From Microcoleaceae cyanobacterium UBA11344 (lineage in GTDB: Bacteria; Cyanobacteriota; Cyanobacteriia; Cyanobacteriales; Microcoleaceae): 5,832 nt of DNA. The position numbers and the translations under genes were made by a program. The notes beneath the pieces were generated by a model. That model saw nothing but the letters and a program-made list of their open reading frames with translations, was not told the DNA's origin and did no database searches. The number at the start of each line of letters is the position of its first letter. Position 1 is the stretch's first letter. The stretch is from the NCBI GenBank assembly GCA_003483675.1, contig DMYK01000394.1, forward strand, positions 1,222 through 7,053, given 5' to 3'. Below, piece by piece: positions 1 to 5,632 of this stretch.

Positions 1-2
1 TC

Positions 3-905
3 GATCGCAACGACGTTGATTTAACCTCAACTTTTCTTGACAAAAAACTAGCTGCGCCGCTGCTAATTTCCTCCATGACTGGTGGCACTGAATTAGCCCA
101 GACTATCAATTACCTGCTCGCCGATGTTGCTCAAAAATACAAAATTGCAATGGGTGTCGGTTCCCAGCGCATCGCCGTCGAAAACCCTCAACTCGCCGAT
201 ACCTTTGCAGTCCGCCGCCGCGCTCCTGATATTCTGTTATTTGCTAACATCGGTGCAGTTCAGTTAAACTATAATTATGGTTTGGAACAGTGCCAAAAAA
301 TTGTGGATATTCTGGAAGCAGATGCCCTGATTTTACACTTAAATCCTCTGCAAGAGTGCGTTCAAACTGAAGGTGATACTAACTTTAAGGGACTGCTCGA
401 TCAAATTGCAAAATTGTGCGAAAAATTACCAGTACCAGTAATTGCTAAAGAAGTCGGCAACGGTATTTCAGGAGCGATGGCAAAAAAATTGCTCGCAGCA
501 GGGGTAGCTGCGATCGATGTTGCCGGAGCTGGAGGCACTTCTTGGGCGAAAATAGAAGGAGAGCGTGCCCTCGATGGCAAGCAGCGCAGGTTGGGTGCTA
601 CTTTTGCTGATTGGGGAATACCCACAGCCGAGTGTATTGTCAGTACCCGCGCCGCCTCGCCGGATGTTCCTCTGATTGCTTCTGGAGGCTTGCAGAATGG
701 GTTGGATGCAGCGAAGGCCCTCGCCCTTGGCGCGGATCTGGCGGGGCTGGCGAGGCCGTTTTTGCAAGCAGCAGCGGAATCGGAATCAGCCTTAGAGCTC
801 CTAGTTGAGGTTTTAATTGCAGAGATTGCCACAGTGATGTTTTGTACTGGCTGCGCTAACTTGTATGAGTTACAACATTCTGGGGTTTTGGAAAGGTTAA
901 GATAG
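3..905 (+). CDS. fni: Type 2 isopentenyl-diphosphate delta-isomerase, 3' part (5' end outside window)
   Basis: This FMN-dependent enzyme interconverts isopentenyl and dimethylallyl diphosphate in the cytoplasm, supplying precursors for carotenoids, the chlorophyll phytyl tail and quinones. The frame is open from base 3, giving 300 visible residues; the family is about 350, so roughly 50 N-terminal residues are missing. The ATG at 75 is not the start: it is the internal Met of the conserved ISSMTGG motif, and family-like sequence precedes it. In window numbering, visible motifs are MGVGSQR (50-56), ANIGA (81-85), HLNPLQE (112-118, substrate and Mg2+ side), QTEGD (121-125), KEVGNGIS (149-156), GAGGTSWAK (175-183), and the FMN-phosphate region IASGGLQNG (225-233) with [14 protein letters not shown] (241-254). 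No motif is missing. It ends at TAG 903-905, followed at once by heptamer repeats; no hairpin terminator is seen. The family call is firm; the symbol follows usual naming (also idi2). Confidence 0.95.
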   Translation, partial: DRNDVDLTSTFLDKKLAAPLLISSMTGGTELAQTINYLLADVAQKYKIAMGVGSQRIAVENPQLADTFAVRRRAPDILLFANIGAVQLNYNYGLEQCQKIVDILEADALILHLNPLQECVQTEGDTNFKGLLDQIAKLCEKLPVPVIAKEVGNGISGAMAKKLLAAGVAAIDVAGAGGTSWAKIEGERALDGKQRRLGATFADWGIPTAECIVSTRAASPDVPLIASGGLQNGLDAAKALALGADLAGLARPFLQAAAESESALELLVEVLIAEIATVMFCTGCANLYELQHSGVLERLR

Positions 906-912
906 AAGTAGG

Positions 913-975
913 TTGACTGTTAACTGTTGACTGTTGACTGTTAACTGTTGACTGTTGACAGTGGACTGTTGGCAG
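913..975. repeat. Heptamer tandem array A (TTGACTG / TTAACTG), 9 units
   Basis: Nine consecutive 7-bp units can be read from 913: TTGACTG, TTAACTG, TTGACTG twice, TTAACTG, TTGACTG, then the variants TTGACAG, TGGACTG and TTGGCAG. The array begins eight bases after the fni stop codon. Short tandemly repeated repetitive (STRR) heptamers of this kind are known from filamentous cyanobacteria and usually lie between genes. Variants gather at the right end, as expected for older units at an array edge. Confidence 0.9.
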
Positions 976-978
976 TGG

Positions 979-1027
979 TTAGTGGTTAGTTGTTAGTTGT
1001 TAGTGGTTAGTTGTTAGTTGTTAGTTG
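979..1027. repeat. Heptamer tandem array B (TTAGTTG / TTAGTGG), 7 units
   Basis: Seven perfect-length units run from 979: TTAGTGG, TTAGTTG twice, TTAGTGG, then TTAGTTG three times. The array is offset by three bases from the phase of array A, separated by TGG at 976-978, so it is a distinct array and not a drifting continuation. Its units are partly complementary to the array that follows. Confidence 0.9.
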
Positions 1028-1029
1028 CT

Positions 1030-1113
1030 ACCAATTACCAATTACCAATTACCAATTACCAATTACCAATACCCAAGGCCCAAGGCCCAATTCCCAATTA
1101 CCCATTATCTAAT
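1030..1113. repeat. Heptamer tandem array C (ACCAATT, grading into CCCAAGG / CCCAATT), 12 units
   Basis: From 1030 there are five ACCAATT units, then ACCAATA, CCCAAGG twice, CCCAATT twice, ACCCATT and ATCTAAT. A further partial unit, TATCTA, touches the ATG of sppA at 1120. The array is again shifted in phase (by two bases) relative to array B. It would form most of the untranslated leader if transcription starts upstream. No Shine-Dalgarno sequence is visible in it. Confidence 0.88.
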
Positions 1114-1119
1114 TATCTA

Positions 1120-2937
1120 ATGAAAGATTTCCTAAAATATACGTTTGCAAGTTTGCTGGGAAGCCTCCTAGGATTGGTGTTGCTCGGTAGCCTAGGATTG
1201 GGGGGCATGGTACTGCTAATTGCTGTGGCTTCGTCGTCTAAAGATTCGGGCCCGCAAGTTAAAGATAAGTCTGTATTGGTATTAGATCTTTCTCTGAATA
1301 TCACTGACAGCAAACCTAGTCGCAACACCGGCGCGGCGATTGAAGAAGTGCTTTCTGATGAGGGTTCGGATACCGTGACTCTGCGTAGTGTTTTAGATGC
1401 GATCGCATCTGCTAAAAAAGATCCGAAAATAGTTGGTATTTATCTCGAAGGTAGCTCGGATTCTGGGAGCAGCGGGTGGGCCAACCTCAAAGAAGTTCGA
1501 TCGGCATTGCAGGGTTTCCGAGATGCCAAAAAACCCATTTTTGCTTACCAGATGGACTGGAATGAGCGAGATTATTACCTCGGTTCCGTTGCTAATACCA
1601 TTGCAGTCAATCCTTTCGGCGCTTTGGAACTCAACGGTTTTAGTAGCCAATCCATGTTTTTAACTGGTGCTTTGGAGAAATACGGCGTGGGAGTGCAAGT
1701 CACTCGCGTTGGCAAATATAAGTCAGCCGTTGAACCGTTTTTGCTCACAAAAATGAGTCCCGAAAATCGCCAGCAAACTCAAAAGTTACTGGGAGATCTT
1801 TGGGGCGAATATCTAAAAACTGTCGGGCCCAACCGCAAAGTGACTGTTCCCCAACTGCAAGCGATCGCAGATAATGGCGGAACCTTGATGGCTGACGAAG
1901 CTCTCAAAAGCAAGTTAGTTGATCGAGTTGTGTACTTTGACGAAATTGCGACAGAACTTAAGAAACTAACAGGAACCGATGGAGAAAACAAATCTTTTAA
2001 ACAAATTAGTTTGAAAAATTACGCGAGAATTGCTGAGAATAAAAACTCAAATCGCGGGGACAATAAAAAGCAGATTGCTGTGCTTTACGCCGAGGGAGAA
2101 ATTGTAGACGGCGAAGGAGGAGCGAATCAAGTAGGAGGCGATCGCATTGCTCAAGAATTGCGGAAAATCCGAGAAGATAACGACGTAAAAGCCGTGGTTT
2201 TGCGCGTCAACAGTCCCGGAGGCAGCGTAACGGCATCTGAAGTAATTGGACGGGAAGTCCTGCTCACGAGCCAGAAGAAACCAGTTATCGTTTCGATGGG
2301 CAATTTAGCAGCTTCCGGCGGCTATTGGATTTCGATGGGTTCTAGCAAAATTTTTGCTGAAGCGAATACGATTACTGGTTCGATCGGCGTTTTTGGAATG
2401 CTCTTCAACGTGGAAAAGTTGGCTGCTAACAACGGGCTGAGTTGGGACATTGTGAAAACCGGCCTCTATGCCGATACTAACACGATTTCTCGCCCGAAAA
2501 ATCCTCAAGAATTGGCTAATATTCAGAGGATAGTCGATCGCATTTACGATCGATTTATTACTAAAGTCGCCGACTCTCGCAAACTGCCTAAAAACAAGGT
2601 GCAAGAAATTGCTCAAGGCCGGGTTTGGTCTGGTGCCGCCGCGAAACAGTTGGGTTTGGTCGATGAAATTGGCGGTTTTGAAGATGCTGTCAAAGAGGCG
2701 GCGAAGCAAGCTAAACTAGGCGATGATTGGCAATTAGAAGAATATCCGAAACGCCGCAGTTTGGAAGAGCGAATTTTGGAAAGAATTTCAGGTGTTCGCG
2801 TTTCTAAACCAGCCACCAAACTCGACCCGCTGACGGCAGAGGTTAAGAAAATACAGTCGGAATTGGCTGTTGTCAAGTCCATGAACGATCCCCAGGGAGT
2901 TTACGTTCGCTTGCCTTTCAATTTACGGATTGATTAA
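1120..2937 (+). CDS. sppA: Signal peptide peptidase SppA, long (67K) type
   Basis: This membrane-bound serine protease of family S49 degrades cleaved signal peptides and membrane-associated proteins; the Synechocystis homologue SppA1 has been tied to high-light acclimation. The 605-residue product has the long two-domain form. One hydrophobic anchor spans residues about 8-37. The first S49-like domain carries the general-base lysine in GKYKSAVEPF (Lys201). The second begins near residue 318 (QIAVLYAEGE), contains VNSPGGSVTASE (363-374) and carries the nucleophile in NLAASGGYW (Ser399). The Lys-Ser spacing of 198 residues matches the E. coli pair (K209/S409) closely, so the enzyme should be active. 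I chose the ATG at 1120, which begins MKDFLKYTF directly before the anchor. The TTG at 1018 keeps the frame but would add 34 residues translated from repeat DNA. No clear ribosome binding site is seen, which is common in cyanobacteria. It converges with the tnpA-tnpB unit downstream. Confidence 0.95.
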   Translation: MKDFLKYTFASLLGSLLGLVLLGSLGLGGMVLLIAVASSSKDSGPQVKDKSVLVLDLSLNITDSKPSRNTGAAIEEVLSDEGSDTVTLRSVLDAIASAKKDPKIVGIYLEGSSDSGSSGWANLKEVRSALQGFRDAKKPIFAYQMDWNERDYYLGSVANTIAVNPFGALELNGFSSQSMFLTGALEKYGVGVQVTRVGKYKSAVEPFLLTKMSPENRQQTQKLLGDLWGEYLKTVGPNRKVTVPQLQAIADNGGTLMADEALKSKLVDRVVYFDEIATELKKLTGTDGENKSFKQISLKNYARIAENKNSNRGDNKKQIAVLYAEGEIVDGEGGANQVGGDRIAQELRKIREDNDVKAVVLRVNSPGGSVTASEVIGREVLLTSQKKPVIVSMGNLAASGGYWISMGSSKIFAEANTITGSIGVFGMLFNVEKLAANNGLSWDIVKTGLYADTNTISRPKNPQELANIQRIVDRIYDRFITKVADSRKLPKNKVQEIAQGRVWSGAAAKQLGLVDEIGGFEDAVKEAAKQAKLGDDWQLEEYPKRRSLEERILERISGVRVSKPATKLDPLTAEVKKIQSELAVVKSMNDPQGVYVRLPFNLRID

Positions 2938-2969
2938 TGTGGAGAACCGTTCCATTAAACTTACCCATA

Positions 2970-3120
2970 GTTACCCAGGTCTAGACTTAGCTGGACATAA
3001 GTGCTTTTGGTGTTAATTTCCTGTTTCACGGTAGCGACAGCATGACTGCTATCGGGTTTGTCTACTCCACAGGCTGACACGGTGGAACTCACCGCCAATT
3101 CTGATCCAACGCATAGCTCA
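2970..3120 (-). ncRNA. Putative TnpB omega RNA (reRNA) scaffold
   Basis: TnpB nucleases are guided by an RNA made from the 3' end of their own gene and the transposon right end; this 150-nt stretch is where that RNA should lie. Three helices are visible. 3080-3084 pairs with 3090-3094 (CGGTG/CACCG, 5-nt loop). 3035-3042 pairs with 3047-3054 (4-nt loop, 8 bp). CCTGT 3020-3024 pairs with ACAGG 3069-3073 and encloses the second. In the second helix, position 3038 against 3051 is a mismatch on the plus strand but a G-U pair in minus-strand RNA, which supports transcription with tnpB. A palindrome GTCTAGAC (2979-2986) sits just inside the right end. The RNA probably starts inside tnpB, so the 5' bound is approximate, and the guide would follow past 2970 toward sppA. 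Confidence 0.6.
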
Positions 3121-4239
3121 GGACTCTGGAATAAATATTCCTTCAAACCAACGTTCTATATTTTTCGCAGCGTTTAGGTCGCGATTTTGAATGTTTCCAC
3201 AGTTGGGGCATTCAAAAACTCGAACCTTTAAGGGCATTTTGTGCCGATGATTGCAACAATTTGAGCAGATTTGACTACTAGGAAAGAATCGATCTATAAG
3301 CGTCAATTCTGAGCCGAACTTTTGGGTCTTATATTCAAGTTGACGCTTGAATTCGTACATTCCACAGTCAGCGATCGCACCAGCTAATTTATGATTCTTC
3401 AAAAACGCCTTTATGTGTAAGTCTTCAATCTTGACCTCGCTGTGGTTTTTGGCGAGATAAGTTGTCAACTTATGAATAGCATCTTTTCGGATGTTCGATA
3501 CCTTTAGGTGCAGTTTGGCTAGTTTCGAGACTACTTTCTTGCGGTTATTAGAACCTTTGACTCGTTTGCTGACACGCCGTTGTAGACGTTTCATTTTACG
3601 GCTCATCCGACGATCAGCCTTGGGATTAGCAAAAGTTTGACCATTAGAACAAACAGCTAATTCTTTGATACCGATATCGACACCAACAATCTTGAGGTCA
3701 GGTGGAGTTGCGGGTTGCTCAATTTCACACTTAAAAGCAATGAACCATCGGTCAGCTTTTCGGCTGATTACGCAGTTATGGAACGCCATAATGGGTAATG
3801 GTTCGTGCAGCCTAACCCAACCAATCTTAGGTAACTTGATGCGCTTGCCGTCGTTATTGATTCCTGGCTTTGCTTTGGTTCCTTGCTCTAGATAAAAAGA
3901 GTCACCTGACACACCTTTTTTCTTGAATCTAGGTTGTTTAGATATCTTTTTGAAGCATCTATCCCAAGCTATCCTCAATTCAATTAGAGCCTGCTGTGGG
4001 CTTGCTTTGTCAGACTCATAATACCAGGGATACAGAGGCTTGACTTCCGCTACTAAACGTTTGTGTAGATCAATTGCAGAAGGGATATTTACGCTTTTAT
4101 CCGTCTCCCTGATTGTTAATGTTTCAAGGATGATTGAATTCGCCCAGTTGTCAGCGTGTCTTGCTACTCCGCAATGCTGCCGAAATCTAGTCACCTGCTT
4201 GTTGTTAGGTTTTAATTCCGTCTTGAAACTGAGTAACAT
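3118..4239 (-). CDS. tnpB: TnpB, RNA-guided RuvC-type nuclease of the IS607 element
   Basis: TnpB is an omega-RNA-guided DNA nuclease, ancestral to Cas12, that cuts sites left empty after transposition and so helps the element persist; it is not the transposase. The 373 residues match usual full length (about 350-400). The N-terminus (MLLSFKTELKPNNKQ, then CGVARHADNW) is the typical TnpB wedge-domain start. RuvC motifs are complete: D188 in GVDIGIKEL, E272 in IEDLHIKAF and D354 in NRDLNAAKNI. Zinc-ribbon cysteines are C325/C328 (CSNC) and C344/C347 (CPNC). A basic arginine/lysine-rich segment spans about 210-250. The start ATG overlaps the tnpA stop in TAATG, implying translational coupling. 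The protein stops 19 residues after D354 (FEGIFIPES); another frame then stays open into the omega RNA region, so a late frameshift is possible but would spare the catalytic core. One HIP1 octamer lies inside the gene (3371). Confidence 0.93.
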   Translation of the reverse strand: MLLSFKTELKPNNKQVTRFRQHCGVARHADNWANSIILETLTIRETDKSVNIPSAIDLHKRLVAEVKPLYPWYYESDKASPQQALIELRIAWDRCFKKISKQPRFKKKGVSGDSFYLEQGTKAKPGINNDGKRIKLPKIGWVRLHEPLPIMAFHNCVISRKADRWFIAFKCEIEQPATPPDLKIVGVDIGIKELAVCSNGQTFANPKADRRMSRKMKRLQRRVSKRVKGSNNRKKVVSKLAKLHLKVSNIRKDAIHKLTTYLAKNHSEVKIEDLHIKAFLKNHKLAGAIADCGMYEFKRQLEYKTQKFGSELTLIDRFFPSSQICSNCCNHRHKMPLKVRVFECPNCGNIQNRDLNAAKNIERWFEGIFIPES

Positions 4240-4880
4240 TATTTGGATTCCTCCACCGCTTTGGCTACACCATCAATCAGTCGCTTGTTCTTGTGGCTTT
4301 TTGCGCCGTACAATCGAGCCGAAAATACAGTAATCAACTCAATCATGTCTGTCGCCAACTCCATCTCAAAAGTTGTTTCTTCAATAGATTTATTGACGAT
4401 AACTACTTCCGTATTAAACTCTTCGCACATTGCAAAAACAAGTTCAGAGCCAAATCTCAAAAGCCTGTCTTTGTGGGTGATCACCAGTCGTCCAATGTCC
4501 CCCGCCATTATTCGTTTTAGCAGTTGTTTTAATCCTTTTTTGTTGTAGTTCAACCCACTGCCAAGGTCTTGAATTGTTTCAAATTGCCAGCCATTAGAAC
4601 CCGAAAAAGCTTCTAGCATTTGTACTTGACGCACTAAGTCAGCTTTTTGGTCGTGACTAGAAACGCGAGCGTAATTAACAGTAATTCTTTCGTCTAACTG
4701 CTTTAAATCGCGTGGCATCAGGCGTTTGATGTCGGCTAAATAAAATCTACGCTGATTGCTGACTGAGCGTTCATATTTGATTTTTCCTGCATCTGTCCAA
4801 CGCCTTAACGTTTTAGTTGACACGCCAAGCTCTTTTGCTGCTTCACTAATTGATATGGTCGCTTTTGATTGCTTGTCCAT
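4239..4880 (-). CDS. tnpA: TnpA, IS607-family serine recombinase (transposase)
   Basis: This is the transposase of the element: a small serine recombinase that cuts and rejoins DNA through a phosphoserine link and can excise the element as a circle. From the ATG at 4880 it has 213 residues. Residues about 9-54 form a MerR-like winged helix-turn-helix (ISISEAAKELGVSTKTLRRW), which in IS607 proteins precedes the catalytic domain, the reverse of Tn3-type resolvases. The catalytic motif YARVSSHDQ places the nucleophile at Ser74; LITHKDRLLRFG (133-144) holds the active-site arginines. The C-terminal helix ends in basic SHKNKR followed by a short tail, giving normal length. A GTG at 4892, in frame and four codons upstream, is the alternative start. 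I prefer ATG, though AAGAG about 11 bases upstream is only a weak ribosome site. The stop overlaps the tnpB start by one base. Confidence 0.92.
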   Translation of the reverse strand: MDKQSKATISISEAAKELGVSTKTLRRWTDAGKIKYERSVSNQRRFYLADIKRLMPRDLKQLDERITVNYARVSSHDQKADLVRQVQMLEAFSGSNGWQFETIQDLGSGLNYNKKGLKQLLKRIMAGDIGRLVITHKDRLLRFGSELVFAMCEEFNTEVVIVNKSIEETTFEMELATDMIELITVFSARLYGAKSHKNKRLIDGVAKAVEESK

Positions 4881-4910
4881 TAAGTCGATCACTCTTGAGG
4901 ATACATCTTA

Positions 4911-4938
4911 ATGTTACCCATTTCAGGAGGAATGTCAA
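4911..4938 (-). promoter_or_regulatory. Candidate tnpA promoter across the element's left end
   Basis: On the minus strand a perfect -35 box TTGACA (4938-4933) is followed after 16 bp by TAACAT (4916-4911), which matches four of six positions of a -10 box including TA...T. Transcription would begin about 25 bases before the tnpA ATG. If the element ends at 4920-4921, the -10 belongs to the element and the -35 to the flanking DNA; if it extends to 4975 the whole promoter is internal. The -10 is weak, so the call is tentative. Confidence 0.4.
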
Positions 4939-4990
4939 TAGGTGTCCAATCTGGATTCAGTTAGCACCCCCAGGTTTATGAAATGCAGTA

Positions 4991-5014
4991 GGGACACTCC
5001 AAGAGCCGTGTCCC
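4991..5014. repeat. Palindrome GGGACAC...GTGTCCC
   Basis: A perfect 7-bp inverted repeat (4991-4997 with 5008-5014) encloses a 10-nt loop. The GGGACAC/GTGTCCC stem resembles dispersed palindromic repeats I recall between genes of filamentous cyanobacteria. It is the first of four hairpins in about 200 bp and shows no terminator-like T-run. Confidence 0.65.
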
Positions 5015-5020
5015 TTATTC

Positions 5021-5053
5021 TCCCCCCCTTGGGAAGGGGGGCTAGGGGGGATC
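5021..5053. repeat. C-rich/G-rich repeat, C7-TTGGGAA-G6-CTA-G6
   Basis: CCCCCCTT (5023-5030) and AAGGGGGG (5034-5041) form an 8-bp stem with a GGG loop, followed by CTA and a second G6 run ending in ATC (5045-5053). Very similar C-run/G-run units are a widespread intergenic repeat in filamentous cyanobacteria. The second G6 could compete for pairing with the C7 run. No coding potential is assigned. Confidence 0.7.
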
Positions 5054-5073
5054 GAGACTCGGCTATAGCTCTT

Positions 5074-5107
5074 AGATCCCCGCAGCACTTTAAGCCTGCG
5101 GGGATCT
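5074..5107. repeat. Palindrome AGATCCCCGCAG...CTGCGGGGATCT
   Basis: A perfect 12-bp stem (5074-5085 with 5096-5107) encloses a 10-nt loop. GATCCCCG...CGGGGATC palindromes are a recurrent intergenic repeat type in cyanobacteria. The plus-strand sequence after it is only moderately T-rich (TATTCTATTTCTTT, 5111-5124), so a terminator role on the plus strand is possible but not convincing; no plus-strand gene ends nearby. Confidence 0.7.
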
Positions 5108-5160
5108 GGGTATTCTATTTCTTTAGATGGGCTCACTTAGTGGTAAATTCTTATTCAAAC

Positions 5161-5194
5161 AACAATCCTCCAGTATTCTGCCTGGAGGATTGTT
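5161..5194 (-). terminator. Hairpin terminator of the GlsB/YeaQ-type gene
   Basis: A perfect 13-bp stem, AACAATCCTCCAG (5161-5173) with CTGGAGGATTGTT (5182-5194), closes an 8-nt loop. It lies 32 bases beyond the stop codon of the small membrane protein gene. Read on the minus strand, the stem's last bases and the following sequence give TTGTTTGAAT, a short and interrupted T-tract. Position and stem strength suggest a Rho-independent terminator, though the weak T-run lowers certainty. The symmetric stem may also act on the plus strand or simply be another palindromic repeat. Confidence 0.6.
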
Positions 5195-5225
5195 AAAATC
5201 ATCGACTCAGAATTGGCAATATTTC

Positions 5226-5498
5226 TTATACGGCACGCTGAGTCAACAATCCCCAGACGAAAAGTACAATGATCGCGCCGACAACAGCAAAAGCAATACT
5301 GGGGATGGTTAATGCTCCGATAGCAGCTCCGGTGCTCTTTCCCAGCAAGACTTGACCTAGATAACCTCCCACAAACGCGCCAACAATTCCTAAACCTGTG
5401 GTTGCGAGGAAACCGCCTCCTTGATGCCCTGGATAAATTGCTTTGGCGATCGCACCTGCAATGAGTCCTAAAACAATCCAAGCAATAATACCGCCCAT
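5226..5498 (-). CDS. GlsB/YeaQ/YmgE family small membrane protein
   Basis: Members of this family (once called transglycosylase-associated proteins) are very small inner-membrane proteins linked to general stress responses; their biochemical role is unknown. The 90-residue product is glycine- and alanine-rich with three predicted membrane segments at about 1-20 (GGIIAWIVLGLIAGAIAKAI), 30-52 and 60-84. A short loop with PGHQGGGF (24-31) precedes the second segment, and GIVGAFVGGYLG lies within it, matching the family pattern. I chose the ATG at 5498, because AGGAG lies 8 bases upstream. The in-frame TTG at 5516 would place that ribosome site inside the gene and add six polar residues before the first membrane helix. 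The gene stands alone between a candidate promoter and a strong hairpin. A HIP1 octamer lies at 5446-5453. The family call is secure; no specific symbol is justified. Confidence 0.9.
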   Translation of the reverse strand: MGGIIAWIVLGLIAGAIAKAIYPGHQGGGFLATTGLGIVGAFVGGYLGQVLLGKSTGAAIGALTIPSIAFAVVGAIIVLFVWGLLTQRAV

Positions 5499-5505
5499 GT
5501 CTCTT

Positions 5506-5512
5506 TCTCCTG
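5506..5512 (-). promoter_or_regulatory. Ribosome binding site deciding the start at 5498
   Basis: On the minus strand CAGGAGA is followed by a further AAGAGAC and then ATG, putting the AGGAG core about 8 bases from the codon. This is a normal Shine-Dalgarno spacing and favours the 90-residue form over a TTG start at 5516. Confidence 0.65.
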
Positions 5513-5581
5513 ACAACTTAACTTTTCTCGTTCCTTGTCTGATCTTTTAAGAATAACAACGGAGATCGACCGATCGCCTCT

Positions 5582-5609
5582 ATCATAGGGAGGAACCTAA
5601 AGTGGTAAA
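5582..5609 (-). promoter_or_regulatory. Possible promoter of the GlsB/YeaQ-type gene
   Basis: On the minus strand TTTACC (5609-5604, four of six -35 matches) and TATGAT (5587-5582, a five of six -10 match) are 16 bp apart. Transcription would start near 5575 and give a leader of about 75 nt containing CGATCG-rich sequence. Only sequence likeness supports it, and the -35 is poor. Confidence 0.35.
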
Positions 5610-5632
5610 ATCTCTAGGAAATCTTCAAAAGT

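Larger units (their letters stand above)
2961..4921 (-). mobile_element. IS607-family insertion sequence (tnpA-tnpB plus 3' omega RNA region)
   Basis: The gene pair is diagnostic of IS607: a serine recombinase with an N-terminal MerR-like helix-turn-helix followed by tnpB on the same strand. Both frames are intact. IS607 elements lack long terminal inverted repeats and recombine at a short GG-type core, so ends are hard to place by eye. The bounds given are the outer edges of an 8-bp direct repeat, TTACCCAT, at 2961-2968 and 4914-4921 (ATGGGTAA on the element strand). A second copy of the core, GTTACCCA, lies at 2970-2977 and matches 4913-4920. An alternative left end is the ACCTGGG-type match (plus strand CCCAGGT) at 4969-4975, paired with 2974-2980. 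The family is well supported; boundaries may be off by about 10 bp on the tnpB side and 55 bp on the tnpA side. Confidence 0.8.

Noticed and set aside
75..77. ATG as the start of fni
   Set aside because: The frame is open upstream and encodes family-like sequence leading into ISSMTGG; the gene is cut by the window edge.
401..832. 143-residue minus-strand frame
   Set aside because: It lies wholly within the strongly conserved fni coding frame and has a serine/alanine-rich antisense composition; it is a shadow.
913..1119. CRISPR array
   Set aside because: The units are contiguous 7-mers without unique spacers and no cas genes are present; these are short tandem repeats.
2305..2709. 134-residue minus-strand frame opposite sppA
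   Set aside because: It is antisense to the S49 catalytic domain, shows no recognisable motif, and overlaps a certain gene.
2941..2953. GGAGAACCGTTCC as terminator of sppA
   Set aside because: The inverted repeat is short with almost no loop and no T-run follows.
2961..3146. 61-residue minus-strand frame after tnpB as an independent gene
   Set aside because: It opens at a TTG inside tnpB, has no ribosome site and covers the structured omega RNA region; it is kept only as a possible frameshifted TnpB tail.
4942..5196. 84-residue plus-strand frame right of the insertion sequence
   Set aside because: It is translated straight through three palindromic repeats (LPPLGRGARGD-type peptide), which is typical repeat-derived noise.
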